This document shows, piece after piece, positions 1 to 12,290 of a stretch of 64,000 nt of DNA. Numbering within the stretch: position 1 is the first letter of the stretch; every line of letters begins with the position of its first letter. This stretch comes from Stichopus chloronotus. Lineage: Eukaryota > Echinodermata > Holothuroidea > Aspidochirotida > Stichopodidae. The DNA is taken from contig CM037843.1 of NCBI GenBank assembly GCA_021234535.1, forward strand, positions 38,317,200 through 38,381,199, in the 5' to 3' direction. Both the position numbers and the translations under genes were made by a program. The notes under the pieces are model-generated. The model did no database searches, was not told the DNA's origin, and was given only the letters and a program-made list of their open reading frames with translations.

Positions 1-3000
1 TGTACAATGAGTAGATGTCAAGCAAACAGGCAGGTTATTAATTGCCAACTGCTGAACAGTTATGACTACTAATTTGGGGATGTTTAGTAAATTTTCTCTA
101 GGAGATGTTGGCCGGGGGGGGGGGGGAGGGGGAAGGTGGGTGCAGCTGTGTCTTAATCGTAACACTCCAAAACTGCATGGAATTTGCAAATACATGCAGT
201 CAAAGGCTATAGAGAAATGAAGGAGGGTGGGGGATGAGGAGTGGTCAAGTGGTGTTTGAGACAGAGGGACCGTGTAGAGCTAGCCTTGGGAATGAAATAC
301 AAAGTTACCCGATGGTAAAGGGATGCAAGAGACCTTACTAGCCGTCTATCATAACACTTCCAGACAATCACAAAGGCCTATAGATGTAGGTTTTCACTTA
401 CGAAATTTTGATAAGATCATGTCTCTGTATGTCTCTGTATGCAACAATGGAAATTCTAATGTAGAATATGGATGAAGTGATGATGGTAAACAGAATATTG
501 AACTTATTCACCAAGTGACACATTGCTTCGTTGAATTATTTTCACATCTGCAGTACCGTATGTCGTTTTAAGGTTGGATTATAAAGGGAAATATATAAAG
601 GGCATTTGCAATGCACCAACACAGCATTCAAAGAAATTAGCTTTAATACATGATTGTTAAACCATTCATACTCATCAATAAACATCTACAAAAGACTCAT
701 CTCCTCAAAAAGTTATGCATACGATGAGTTACGGAAAAGCATCATTTGAATTTTTCAAAGTTTGGGAGACCAAAATTAATTATTCTTGAGCGACAAGTAA
801 ATGAATTTGTATCTGTGAGAAACTATTTCTTGAAAAAAAGGCAAGACTCCTTCCCTTCCTTGATTTGAATAATCTGTCATTCTGTGTCCACAAATATTGG
901 TTTTAAAATATGATTTTTTTTCTGTAAATCACACACCTTATATTCCTTTAACCCATATAAATAGTTTATGTATTATTGTAGTTCAGGGGCATTTCTCGAC
1001 CTGCCTAAATTGTAAACGACAGCAAATATCTGCAACAAATAATTTGCTTTCATCTGCTGAACTTTTCTCGATTTTTGATATCGTTCAGAGGCTATGCAGT
1101 TCTAATTTATTGAATCATATATACTGTGAAGGCCAACGTGTATATTTTTGATAAAAAACTCATTTAGTATTGACTCCGACGCCACCCTATTCCCCTCCAA
1201 TACGCACCCCTCCCCCTTCCACTGAAAAAAACCAACAAAAACAAAACTTTATATTCACGTATACTGGGTCTTACATGGTGTTTCAAATTAAAGCGATGGG
1301 ATTTATGTTTTAGGATTCATGGAAAGTAAAGCATGTGACAATGACTGGCTAAGCAAGGGCAATGAAGTACCAGAAGAAAAATGAGAACTCAGCCTAAGAA
1401 GCCGCACAAATACAGTAAAATGCAATATAATCAATGGTGATATTAATGCATCGGTATTACAAAGATTTGCCTTGACAACTACCGATAAGCCCATATACCG
1501 GTACATTATTGGCATTAATGTTTAACCCATTAAGTGAACAAGAGTTATAAATCTACAAAGTCTTACTTTATGAACGTCTCCAGATAAATTCCTTTCTATC
1601 TGTTCTTTATATCCTAATGGCATGTGTACGTGAGTTTCGGCACTATTTCCTTTTGCTTGGTTATTTCAAAAACAGCGTCAAATGTGATAAAAAGTAGTGT
1701 TGCATGCCTTGATAAGTTTTCGTTGTATCGCGTTGCTGCTTAATGTACCTGCATTACATCTATATACGCATGTATATTCATGCATAGGCCTATTCATATA
1801 ATCACATTGGGGTCTACGACATAAATTTTAGAAGCGTAAAAAATAATCAGTAACTGCATACTATAAAATGAAGTAAAATGGAGTGAAAAAAAAGTGAAAG
1901 AAAAACACAGAAATGCAGAAAGTGTGAGTGTTCGGGATCCTCAGAATTTGTAAAAATTGATTGACTACAGTAGTGTAAGGGTATATGGGCAATCTTATGT
2001 ACGTGTACTGGCTATCGAATTGAACGCGGCAACATAAACGCAAACCAGAACAGCGGTAATTTTATCATGGTAATTGTTTGAGTTAATTACATGATAGTCA
2101 CGTAAAGTAGCCGTGAATATAACCTTAGCATGTTCAACACCCAGTTTACGTGATTGTGGTTACAACTGCAGCGTGTTAGTCGATTGAATGCAATAAGACA
2201 CAAATCCTTCAGCGAAACACCATATAAGTAGGTCTGCATCTAAAATAAACTTTATTTGAATCCTGAACGAAGGGAAAGTATCAAATGACGTTTCCCCCCC
2301 CCCCCCCCCGCCCATGATCTTTTTTATTTTCTCTTTCTTGTAGGCGTTCCTTTAATAACTGTATTGAGCGAATTCTGGAGAAGCGATTAGGGACATAGGA
2401 AGCGAGTTGCGAAAAGTTGAGTTGGAAATTGTCAAGCAATTAATCCCCACCCCATGTCATCATTGCACATAGACTATACCCACTTCCAAATATAGTTTTC
2501 ATTACCCTGTGTGAAATGAGTTATTTTCAGTTAGTGTCGACTGCATTTCAGCCTTAGAGAAAACGCGCACACTGATTTTCATACAGGCCCGTGGGATATA
2601 ATCTGGTTGTTGAACCTGACTGACATATTAATAGCCAGACAAAATACTTTTTAAAAATTTTTCTCTTAAAATACATACAAAGAGGGCCTAATTCCTTTTT
2701 CGACGCCATGGGGTCATTACTGCGCAGAGGTTGCTTGGGCAGTTGACGATTCTTTCAGTGGTCTTGCTATCCCCATCTAGACCATGGTGTTATCCATCTA
2801 ACGTATCCACTATGGTAAAATGTAACCGGTAAACCGGCATATCGGTGATAATGCAGGAACTACAAAAAAATAAGAGAAAAATTTCGTTAGAAGAAGGAGA
2901 AGGGTGATTTTGTTTTCCTGCATGTTTACGTAAAAATTGTGTGGACAACGAAAGGTAAAAAGAATACTCAGTGACACTTCTTTTCGCATGTATGTGCACA

Positions 3001-3176
3001 AATTCAGACCGTTCGAATCCGTCAACGCAGTTTAAACACTATAAAGTATGTTCATATAAAAGACATTTTGCGAGTTTCTTTTCTAAGGGTCGTCCGGGTA
3101 AGGACCATCAGTGGACTTTTCACACTAATAACATATTTACTGGATGTTTGTGACTACGGTACATCGCGGACAGTAT
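1..3176. other. Non-coding stretch, no gene recognised
   Basis: No recognisable coding, RNA or transposon sequence. Visible structure is limited to a G-run near 115-127, a short tandem duplication of TGTCTCTGTA near 420-441, and a C-run of about 16 near 2286-2300 followed by T-rich DNA. Open frames are below 90 codons and show no motif. CpG is present at ordinary density. Confidence 0.6.
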
Positions 3177-3369
3177 TTAATGTTACGCATTGAGTTGATA
3201 TAAACAGCAGGCTATATGAAAAAGTGTCTGGTCATAATTTTTCAAAAAGCAAACTAGTCACCCATACTGTTTATTTGTATGTAGCATATGAGGATCCTAT
3301 TAGTTTGACTATCGTTATAAGTGGGAAAAATAGGCAATTTTACATAACAACTCAAAGGCGCCCCTTTAA
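3177..3369. mobile_element. T2/Kolobok-like MITE, short copy
   Basis: A 193-bp segment is bounded on both sides by TTAA. Its right end reads CCCCTTTAA, which on the other strand is TTAAAGGGG. That matches the TTAAAGGRR terminus described for Xenopus T2-type MITEs of the Kolobok superfamily, whose target site is TTAA. Its body (AAGTGTCTGGTC, GAGGATCCTATTAG) aligns with 15976-16130, so the two are copies of one family. The left end, TTAA followed by TGTTACGCATTGAGTTGATA, aligns with the left end of the longer copy but has decayed. This copy lacks about 165 bp present in the other. It is non-autonomous, with no coding capacity. Confidence 0.6.
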
Positions 3370-6320
3370 ATAATACTGCATGCAGAGAAAGACTCGATTT
3401 TAATCATAATCTCAAGAAGATCTGACGGTGTCGACAAGTTATAAATGTGTTTTCGTTCGTTCAAAATTTCAGATGGTTTGGCATGATCCAACCGAATAAT
3501 AAAGGCCAAATACAAACGACGAAAACCTGCAGCGGAAAAAAACCATAGCAAACATTGTATTGGTTTGAATGTTCATTTCCACAAACAAGATTATATATAT
3601 GTGCTTTCCAACACATAATTAGAGGTACATTTTTATTTACAGACAGATAAGGAAATGTGGACACATGAGAATCTTGTGCATAACCGTGTACAATTAATCA
3701 ACTTTTAATGACAGTTCACAAATCACACCCGCACACAAAACGCAGACAGGAACTTGCCTACAGGATATAATATAATAACGAATTGCGAGTTTTAACATGC
3801 GGATGTTATTGTAGTTGATGTTAGATCCTTCACAAAGGGTCAAAGTTCAATAAACGTCATTAGATCTCCTGACATAAGATCATGGCATTTAACTGCAGGA
3901 CCTTCATAAGTAGGCCCGCGCGTGTATTGGTACACTGCTTTATCATGTGCAATCACCATCGAAATTTCCTTGTCGCAAATGCCACGTATATATAAGCCTA
4001 TAGATTGCAACGCAGCGCGGACGCACGTACACTTTTTAAGCCAAATACACAAGCCGACGCTTTCTGACTGCAAATCGAATTTTGATTCAAGATTTGTGTG
4101 TTCAGTTGAATTTTAACTGTCATCAGTCACAGCAGTATATCCCACTATTGCCAGCGGTCATTACTAATTCTCCAAACATTCTTACAAAATATGTTTCATC
4201 ATTGCCCATAATATACACTGGGCATATCTTAGCTGCCTTACATATATACAACTTTCATTTTGTTATTTTCCTTTTTTTTTAATATTTTCTGTCTTAGGTT
4301 AGGCTTATATTATTATTGCCTATGGCAAGTACTACGATGCCTACAGCCATGCGACCGCAATGTATCTTAGTCACTTCTGTAAAAGGGTGTTCATTTCAAT
4401 TTCAGTTGATTTTGTTTTGTGTACATGTTTCCGATAAAAGTCAACGGAATCTCCAAGCGTTGTTTTCTTTTATTTATTTATGTATTTTATTTGTAACTGG
4501 ATGTTAGATAGGCTAGATTATGCAGTATGCTTGATTATGGAAAACGATAGCAAAAATTGAAAAAGTTAACGGAATGTGTCGCAATGTGTGCGTAATTGAT
4601 TGGATAATATTAAAGAGATAAACCGTACGTTGGTATGCAACATTAATAAAATAAAGAATAAAATACGATATTACAACGGTTATCATTTTGACGGTGCACA
4701 TATAAGCCTAATGTAAAACAATGCATGGTTGCGTAAAATATGTCCAGCTGTAGACTCTTTTGACGTTGTCGCGGACTCGTTGGGTAAGACGGTATTGAAA
4801 AAAAAAACTCTTTCATGAGAAAAGGGTGTCGTTTGGTAAAGGAGTTCAAAATGTATACCTCATCGTGACAGTCCCACGAGAAATGACAAATGTACAACGC
4901 CTTAAAATACCAATCCGAGATGTCAGGGGTTACGTCACAGACGGATTCGGTGAAAAGCATGATTTCAAAAACGAAAACAAATATCTTAATGCGGAATTTC
5001 CCCGATGACTACACTGACACTCAAATACTATCAAATGCAATTCCTGTTAAATGCCACCACGCCTCCCAGTGACATACAACAATGAACTTCAAATAACGTT
5101 TGTCCTGGCAGTGACTAATCCTTGTCCGACGCCCGGTTGTAGACATTGCGCTGACATTGTGTCAGATTCCTCATTTCGTAAAACTGTTGACATTGTTTTG
5201 AGAGAAGGATACTCATGTCTGTACAATGAACACATTGCATTTGAAAAGTCGCTCTGAATGAGCCATTTTGAGTTGGAGTAGAAAACGACTTCACGGGATA
5301 AACTTCCACCAAATAAATTCCTCCCCCCCCCCCCCACCAAAAAAAAAATGAAACCAGAATGAACTAAAAGTTTGATTCTTCGTTTTAGATTGTCACACAC
5401 AACTAAGAAGGGCAAGGCTTTGAACTTAAAATTGCATGTGTTAATTGACAATTGACGTATTATATCATTTGTTTAAGTTTAGCTTCTGACTTCCTTTTAT
5501 CTTCTAATCTCGACAGGATGCTCATTCGTGGCTCAGCGTTGGAGGCAAACTCCATATGAAAATATGAAACGTCTCTCTCATGACTATATCTATGCTTTTG
5601 TAATGCATCTATGCTTTGCATACGATATAATCTTAGAAGCACTTCACTATCAGTGAAAAACATGATCCATCTGTTTAAACTTGTTCTTTGTTTTGTTGCA
5701 AAATTACCCTCTATAAGACAAGATGATTTCAGTATGTTGCTTAAAACTTCCTTACATAGCTCTTTATTCTCTCGGGAGTTTTCATACGCATTCTGTTCCT
5801 AAGATACAAGTCACTTGCATTAATGTGCAACAGTAAACTATTCATTTCTTCCCAAACATTTAGGGAGTTATTTCTAGATGATCATAGTTAACTGCACACT
5901 TTTCCCAGTTCGTGGTAATATATCAAAGCACTGCGTGAATTTCGTCAGCTGTAGCAACTATTCATACATACCTGGGAAGAATCCGCAACGCTAATTGATC
6001 CAGTTCAGTCAGGTGACCGTGCATTCTACATCGGATAAAACACGGTCAAGCTCAGGGTAAAATTACCAGCGGATGAATACAATAAAAAAGGGACGGCGCT
6101 TTGTGTTCCGTTATCTCACACAAAACAATGATAGGTGCTTTTCCATTGCTCTCAAACACTGATGAAATGTTGTGAATGTTGTTTACCTTTCTCGTGGTTC
6201 GTTTTCAATCAAAATGCGGTTATTTACAGAGCCAAATTTTCTTTCGTTTACCTCTTTTTATCAAAATCCCGTTTTGTACGTATGGACAAGATTAACTTTG
6301 GACCTGTGTATTAACTGTAG
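3370..6320. other. Non-coding stretch, no gene recognised
   Basis: Unique AT-rich sequence. A C13 run followed by an A-run sits near 5322-5349. A TATATATAAG word occurs near 3988 without other promoter support. Open frames of up to 120 codons exist (for example on the minus strand, 5089-5451) but carry no recognisable domain and overlap homopolymers, so they are not called. Confidence 0.55.
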
Positions 6321-6414
6321 GATAATGCACTCTCGGGGTTTGATGCCATCGCTGAATGCACTCGGGCTGCGCCCTCGTGCATCGCTTGCATTAGCCCCCC
6401 GATCGTGCATTATC
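6321..6414. repeat. Foldback palindrome (94 bp)
   Basis: The outer ten bases GATAATGCAC are matched exactly by GTGCATTATC at 6405-6414. The complementarity continues inward through CTCGGGG against CCCCCGA, then GATGC against GCATTA, to a centre at GGGCTGCGCCC. Nearly the whole segment can fold into one stem with small bulges. It is GC-richer than its surroundings. It could be a very short foldback MITE or a structured non-coding element; no target-site duplication was seen. Confidence 0.6.
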
Positions 6415-7004
6415 GAAGGATCAATGCACGGTCCAGCATCAATTAAACTTTCATTAGCATTTAGCTAGTTAGGATCATAAATTTATGAAGCCTACGAAAT
6501 CAACTTATTCTACCGTGGTCTCCCTGGTTTTAATTGGCCCACCATTAACACATGGTCTTGTTAATTTATCAATTTCTATATATAAGTCATACACTTAACC
6601 AAAGCGTTGAACTTTCGTTTAATGTCTTGCATCAGCTCTCACCAGGCCAGGGACCATTTTTTTTTTCTGGCACAATTTCTAACCGCGGGATAGCCCCTAT
6701 GATTGTTCAGTGTAAGTAACTTGCAGCCATCTTGTGATCAGCAATTCGTTATTTACCCCGAAAGGATTTTCTTAATTTAGAACACACAATATTTTGTACA
6801 TATCAGTTCTATAAACCCATGTATGACATCTACACTGAGTTTGTGTTTCTTTTTCTTAAGGTTTCATAAGTTCTTTCTGTTGTCATATCTCTAATCTGAG
6901 TCAATATCAGCCGAGCTTCCCGATGGGGGGCGGGGCCGGTATGAGGGTGCTGAAATAACAATAAAGGCTGCTATTGTATCATCGGAGAGTAACTAAGCTC
7001 TCAC
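6415..7004. other. Non-coding stretch, no gene recognised
   Basis: Nothing recognisable beyond a T-run near 6659-6667 and a GC-rich patch near 6922-6942. Confidence 0.5.
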
Positions 7005-7240
7005 CTTCCTGTTGTCCAACCTTAAATTAGCCCATTTCTGGATGCAGCCTGCTGTCTGTTTAGTGACCAGGTGTGCAACACTTGGGTTAAGTTCAAAGTC
7101 TTCATGACGGGAGCCACACAGAGAGAGCACTTGGTACAGAAGTAAAGGTGCGACCTGCACTCTGGACCCATAGGTAGCTCCCAACCGCGGAAACTTGCAC
7201 CATGGGGTGTTGGCCTTTATCCGAAATGGCTCCAATCTGG
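7005..7240 (-). other. Exon-like open frame, unknown protein
   Basis: On the minus strand a frame of about 77 codons runs without a stop and is GC-richer than the flanks. It has no ATG at its start. It opens about 20 bases after a TAA in the same frame, next to a weak acceptor-like TTAGCACCAG. It runs into AACAGGAAG followed by GTGAGAG, a good fit to a metazoan 5' splice site, and the frame stops two codons beyond that donor, as expected if the reading continues in a spliced exon. The residues (for example TPWCKFPRLGATYGSRVQVA) match no family I recognise. A chance frame is a real alternative, because the acceptor lacks a strong pyrimidine tract. Confidence 0.2.
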
Positions 7241-9208
7241 TGCTAATTTACCGTTTCAAACTTCAAAGGAAACTTGAGAAAATACACTTTTCCTTCTCTA
7301 TGTGAACCTTAGCGACTAAAACATATCCTTTGTGCAATTATGAAGTTTATGTCATGGAGAGGGTTAGCCTGTGGCAGATGGGAGAGCAATTAGTTAAATA
7401 CAGCTTACGGGTACACACTGGGACAATTTAGCAGCAATTCGCTGGGAACATGAGGGGTTTGTTGGTAATGGCCTGTTCGTATTTTGCTATAAAAAGAACA
7501 CCGCGTTGTGTAACGCGCTCAAGGGGTTATAGGTGGACTCCACACCTAAGGACAACCTACAAACGAAAGCCTCTGCGAAGATATGGGAAGAAAATCACAC
7601 AGAAAAGGAAAAACGTGCTTGCGAATATAAGTGAACTTGTAGCAAACACTTGGTTCTAATTAAATGTGATAGCAGGGCCCTTTGAGGAATATTTAACACC
7701 GAAATCACACAACTTCACAGGTGAAAGGTTAAATAGAAAGATTTGCCGTTTTATTGTTGTGCACGCCGGTAGTAAATGCAACCATTTGTTCCAATTTTGC
7801 AGTACCGATTTATGTATATTTGTGATATAAATTATACCAAGATATTTAATTGCTGTTTTACAATATACCATGCTGTCGACCAGTCGTAAGCCGAAGTGGC
7901 GAACTTCAGTAAAAATATATGTCTATATTAGTGCTGCTGTACTTATTACACGAAGTGAGCTGGGATTAGCTGGGAGCTTATTGAAGTGAGCTGGGATTAG
8001 AATTACCACTGGCTGTAAGGCAGAGAATTATACCTCTATCCGTTGCACAACTTGTTCAGATGACTGTGTAATGAAACTAACCGGGAAACTCGGGTGAAAA
8101 GCTTAATTTTAGCTCATCGTTCAATGTTAGTTTAAGGGAAACCACTATATATGCCCATGCCCGTAAGCCTATGCATAGTCTATTAGTCAGAATAGTTACA
8201 TCAATTCTGCTTTGCACTATAGGGTTGCATGCCGGCTGGAATTAACCTTACATAATTGATCTTACATCGGAATAGAGATCTGTTCCCATTTAATCTTACG
8301 AGTCACCTGGCTCCACTAAAAGTTTACCCATTCACTTAAACGGTCGGATTCGAATATCTGATTACTCTTTTGCATGCCGCCGATCTAACTTTACTGGAAC
8401 CAGGCTCAACCGCTTCCCCGGGTTCTACTTCAAACAGGCCCATGAAGAACCCCTCGTCGCTGGTTCTATCCAGCTGTTAGCCCCCACCTTGCATGCTTTA
8501 CTGTGAATCATTACTCAACCACTTCAAGTTGCAAGATACCAGTTATCTACCAAGTCCCTCGGGTGGATCCATTTGATATCTACCAAACCACTTTCATTAC
8601 CCCATCTTGCCATCCAGTCTGTCTCTACGTTTGCGTTGCATCATTGCAGGGTACCATTCTAAATATACTCAAACAAGGGGGAAATCTCACCATGAAACCT
8701 TGCTCCCTAGGATGAGTGATGAGTCGAAATTGATCATCATAGCCATCACCATCATTTTCATAATCATGATTATACAGAAGCAAGATGTTTTAATAACTCC
8801 TTCATGAATACAATCACAAGTAATCTTGTACGGTATCGTCAAAGCAAGTCTTCAATAATACACCGATAAATCAGCATTACCTTGTTATACATCTGTTTAC
8901 AGTGGCTGTGCTATGGATTACATGTCAAATGACTTTCAATTGACCGATTCAGATTTACAAAAGGCCGACACCTTTCGCGATTTACCATCTGGGGGACTCT
9001 GTAAAAACGAATTTGCATTTTCCTGAAAAAAAGTGAGAGAGCTATAACATCGTTATTATTTCTCTGTGTACGTTCATCGATTTTTGCCCATTATAAATCT
9101 ATTGAAATCCTCGAGGTTATATGAAGTCCATGGGTTCTACGCTATCGACTGAATCGGGCGTGCGGAATGTAGTCAAGTGCACTTGACAAAGTAAGTCCAA
9201 TCTCAGCT
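7241..9208. other. Non-coding stretch, no gene recognised
   Basis: Unique sequence. An 18-bp exact direct repeat, GAAGTGAGCTGGGATTAG, occurs at 7952-7969 and 7983-8000 (period 31). A frame at 7450-7659 on the plus strand is rich in Arg and Lys but has no recognisable domain. An ATC-rich patch lies near 8735-8770. Confidence 0.5.
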
Positions 9209-9397
9209 TATATAAGCCTAGATCTCTACTCAGCTCTGCAAACTGCTGGTTAACGAACCCAGTTCACCAGAGCGGCTAGATCACAGTCATTTCACAGACA
9301 GGGACATTAGTCAGTTTACTGGAGGGGAAAAGGGGAATACTAATCCAGAAATCAGGGTAGAAAATTGTCCGGCAAGTGACGACTTGATATTTTTATG
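9209..9397 (+). promoter_or_regulatory. Possible core promoter and non-coding first exon
   Basis: TATATAAG at 9209-9216 would place a start site near 9238-9242. No convincing initiator motif is present there. The stretch downstream ends at ATG followed by GTGAGT (donor at 9398), a near-consensus 5' splice site, giving a putative leader exon of about 155 bases with no long frame. Both signals are short and could coincide by chance in AT-rich DNA. The call rests only on their order and spacing. Confidence 0.15.
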
Positions 9398-11875
9398 GTG
9401 AGTCGTAATAGCTGCAAACAGAAACCAAATACTTGCCATAGTCAGAGAGGGTGTAGACTTGCTATTATTGTCACCAAATACATAAGAGTGCTGAATAAAT
9501 ACGGAATTACAACGTACACACAGACGGATGAAATATATATAGTCATTGTAAAAACATTGCAGTGAATGAACTATGACCTAATGTAATCACTAACAGTGTG
9601 ATAGCAAAGAGAAAGGGTGCAATAGTATACGACCGTTCCCCTCATAACGAAACTTTAACATGTTACGTGGCAAATTGCTTTATGTTGTAACTGTCACTTC
9701 AGAATTTGATATTGTCTGCTATAAAAATTTACCGAGGCAAATAACGTGTCGTGACGTATGGTAAGAAGTCCAGTGCGTTTATGCATACTACAATTTATTA
9801 TATTTTTTTAAACTTTTATTATTATAGGACAAACAACGTTGAACGACGGTCACGACGTATCGTGGGGCAAGCAATGTTTATAGAAATAGTGCATGTAACT
9901 AAAAGTTCTTCCCCTGACATTACAACAGGGCCGGAACGCCCATTCAAAACATTTAGCTAGAGTATACATTATGATGATAATCAGGGCGGAGAACTTGACG
10001 GGGTAGGAGTTGGGGCTAAAACCGATATTTTGACAAGGGAGTGTCCAACACAATTAACTCCCCAGTTTTCAGGTACACTTCAGAAAAAAAAATAATAAAA
10101 AACTGAAAGCAAATGACATAATAAGAATAAGCGACGTATGAACCTGTTTGATGGACCATCCCAGCTTACTCTGGCAATCGGTTTGCCTGGGCAATCCGTG
10201 AAAAATAGTTCGAAAAATACATAATTATACTTTTTTTTATTCGTAGAAATACCGTATAAAGTAGCACGAAATCACATATTTTCAAGACAAAAAAGAAAAG
10301 CTTCACACCTTGGAGAGGGGATCCACTCCCACCCCTCCCGAGCAATCCCGCTCTGGCCCTGACGCCACGCTCTCTAGCTTTGCCAAGTATGCAACCTGCA
10401 CCCCTGACAAGAGATCCCCGCCCCTGCTGATGATGTGTGGATTGCTTTCGTTGACATCGATTACTCACTCTAACTGTCATGGGCGTCAATCCGTGGTCAG
10501 CGATGAGAGGGTAGACTTTGCTTTTTAGAACGTTATATTAACAGTGGTATAGTAAGGATTCTTCAACAAGGACGAAGGACATTTTTGACAAAAATACTTG
10601 CAAGATCGCACAAACTGGTACTTCACAGGCCCATTTTCAACATAAAAGGTTTCACTCAAGCAGGCCGGGAGCAGCCATGGTCGTATGATGGGAGGCGGGG
10701 CGGTGAACGTGTTGCCATACTATGCAAGACATATGTACACTGTACAGGACTTACATCAAGGGAGGGGGGGGGGGTGCTTTAGGGCAAAGCTCTTTAGCGC
10801 AACGCGTGAGGACTATCTAAACGGAGCCCCACCATCTGTTGCCGGGTAGCTTAAAAGTAAATTCTTGTTTTTGCAAATCCCTAATGGACGGGGCACTTCA
10901 CGGGTGTCCTAATTTGCATGTATCTAGCCTTGAAATAGGGATCTCATATCTGCGATTTCTCACTTACTGAGAAAAACATCACTCTATGAAAAAAAGATAA
11001 TAATGTGGATTGCTTTAATTTAGAATATTTGAACAACTAAAATAGATGGTCGAGCTCTCAGTAACCTTGAGAAAGTTACGGTCGGGAGCAAAATAGGAGC
11101 AAAGGAGCAAAATATGTTACTGTCACTTGCATATACTATCTTAGCCGAGCGCCACCTTCAACTCGCCCCGCGCGTTCCAGAAAACGCGCGTACCAGAAAA
11201 TTTTTTGCCGAAACACCTTCCATATCATCGGGAATGGCACACTCGAGACAATTTTGTTTCTGTTGATTTTTCACCTCACCTTTAGATCTACTCCTACAAA
11301 TAAATATAGCTAAATACTGTTTCAATGAAAATTATTTTGACGCCTCAAAAAAATGAGTATGCGTACACGTCCCATCCCCGACCCGGTGGCGACACCACTG
11401 AAGTCGATAATATTTAAAAAGGGGGAAAAACGTGTTTGGTTATATATTTAAAACAATGCTTTTGCCACTATTTAAGGGCGCATTGTAATCGGTTGGCGCG
11501 TAGCGTACGCGAACATTTTTTGATAAAGAAAAAAGTCTTTGCCAGATCACAGATATTTCGCAGGCCATAACAGATTTCATTAAATATAATTTTGAAGGGG
11601 GGGGGGGGTGGGGCGGGCAAAATTTGCTTGATCCTTTGAGATGATAATGCCGTTGACACTGTTAGAGTTCCTTTGTAGACTTCAAACACTGCCTATGCAG
11701 ATCACCATGATGGGATGGCGCGTTACCCGTAAAAAATAGCAGTTTCTGTATCGCTTTGTTAGATTATAAAGTGTTCAACCGCCTCACCCAAATTTTCTTT
11801 TTATTTTCACTAACTTACCTGCACCATCGACAGTCGGCGTGGTTCTGTGTACCGCACATGTCAAACTTTCAGGGC
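9398..11875. other. Non-coding stretch, no gene recognised
   Basis: Contains several G/C-rich patches next to homopolymers (near 10310-10360, 10680-10780 and 11595-11615) that look like decayed repeat fragments. None has ends I can define. GGGCGTCAATCCGTGG near 10481-10496 looks like a transposon terminus but has no partner. Confidence 0.45.
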
Positions 11876-12290
11876 AGGTGGAAGAAAGTTTGATGCTGAA
11901 GGGAAAGTGTGAAGCTAAAAGCTAGAGCATAAACTTGAAGGAGAGAGTGTTGCTGGAGAGGGGAGGGGTGCTTCTGAAGGAAGGGGGGGGGTGTTGAAGA
12001 ATAGAGCGAGAATGGAGGGGAGAATGTGAAGTTGATAGTGTGATGTGGCAAATGAACCTGGGGTGGATGCTGAAGGAGCTTAAAAGTGATGTTGACAGAC
12101 AGAGTGTGATATCTTGAATGACATAGTGTTGCTAATGGGAAGACTGTGATGTTCATGGTTAGAATCATGCTGAAGAGTATAATGTAATGTTGAAGAAGAA
12201 AGTGATGCTGCAGAAGAGAGTTCGTCTTTGAAGGGTGATGCTGAAGGAGAAAATGTGATATTAAAGAGGGGGGGGGGGGGAGTGATGTTA
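11876..12290. repeat. Degenerate purine-rich minisatellite
   Basis: About 400 bp of loosely repeated units related to GATGCTGAAGGAGAAAGTG, with spacing mostly in the mid-twenties of bases. Units are diverged and interrupted by G-runs (near 11984 and 12268). The plus strand is almost free of C, so it is strongly strand-asymmetric. The opposite strand therefore has an apparent Ser/Pro/His/Leu-rich frame of 99 codons (11869-12168) that reflects the repeat and not a gene. Confidence 0.65.

Noticed and set aside
11869..12168. A 99-codon Ser/Pro/His/Leu-rich minus-strand frame
   Set aside because: Produced by the degenerate minisatellite, with no independent coding signal.
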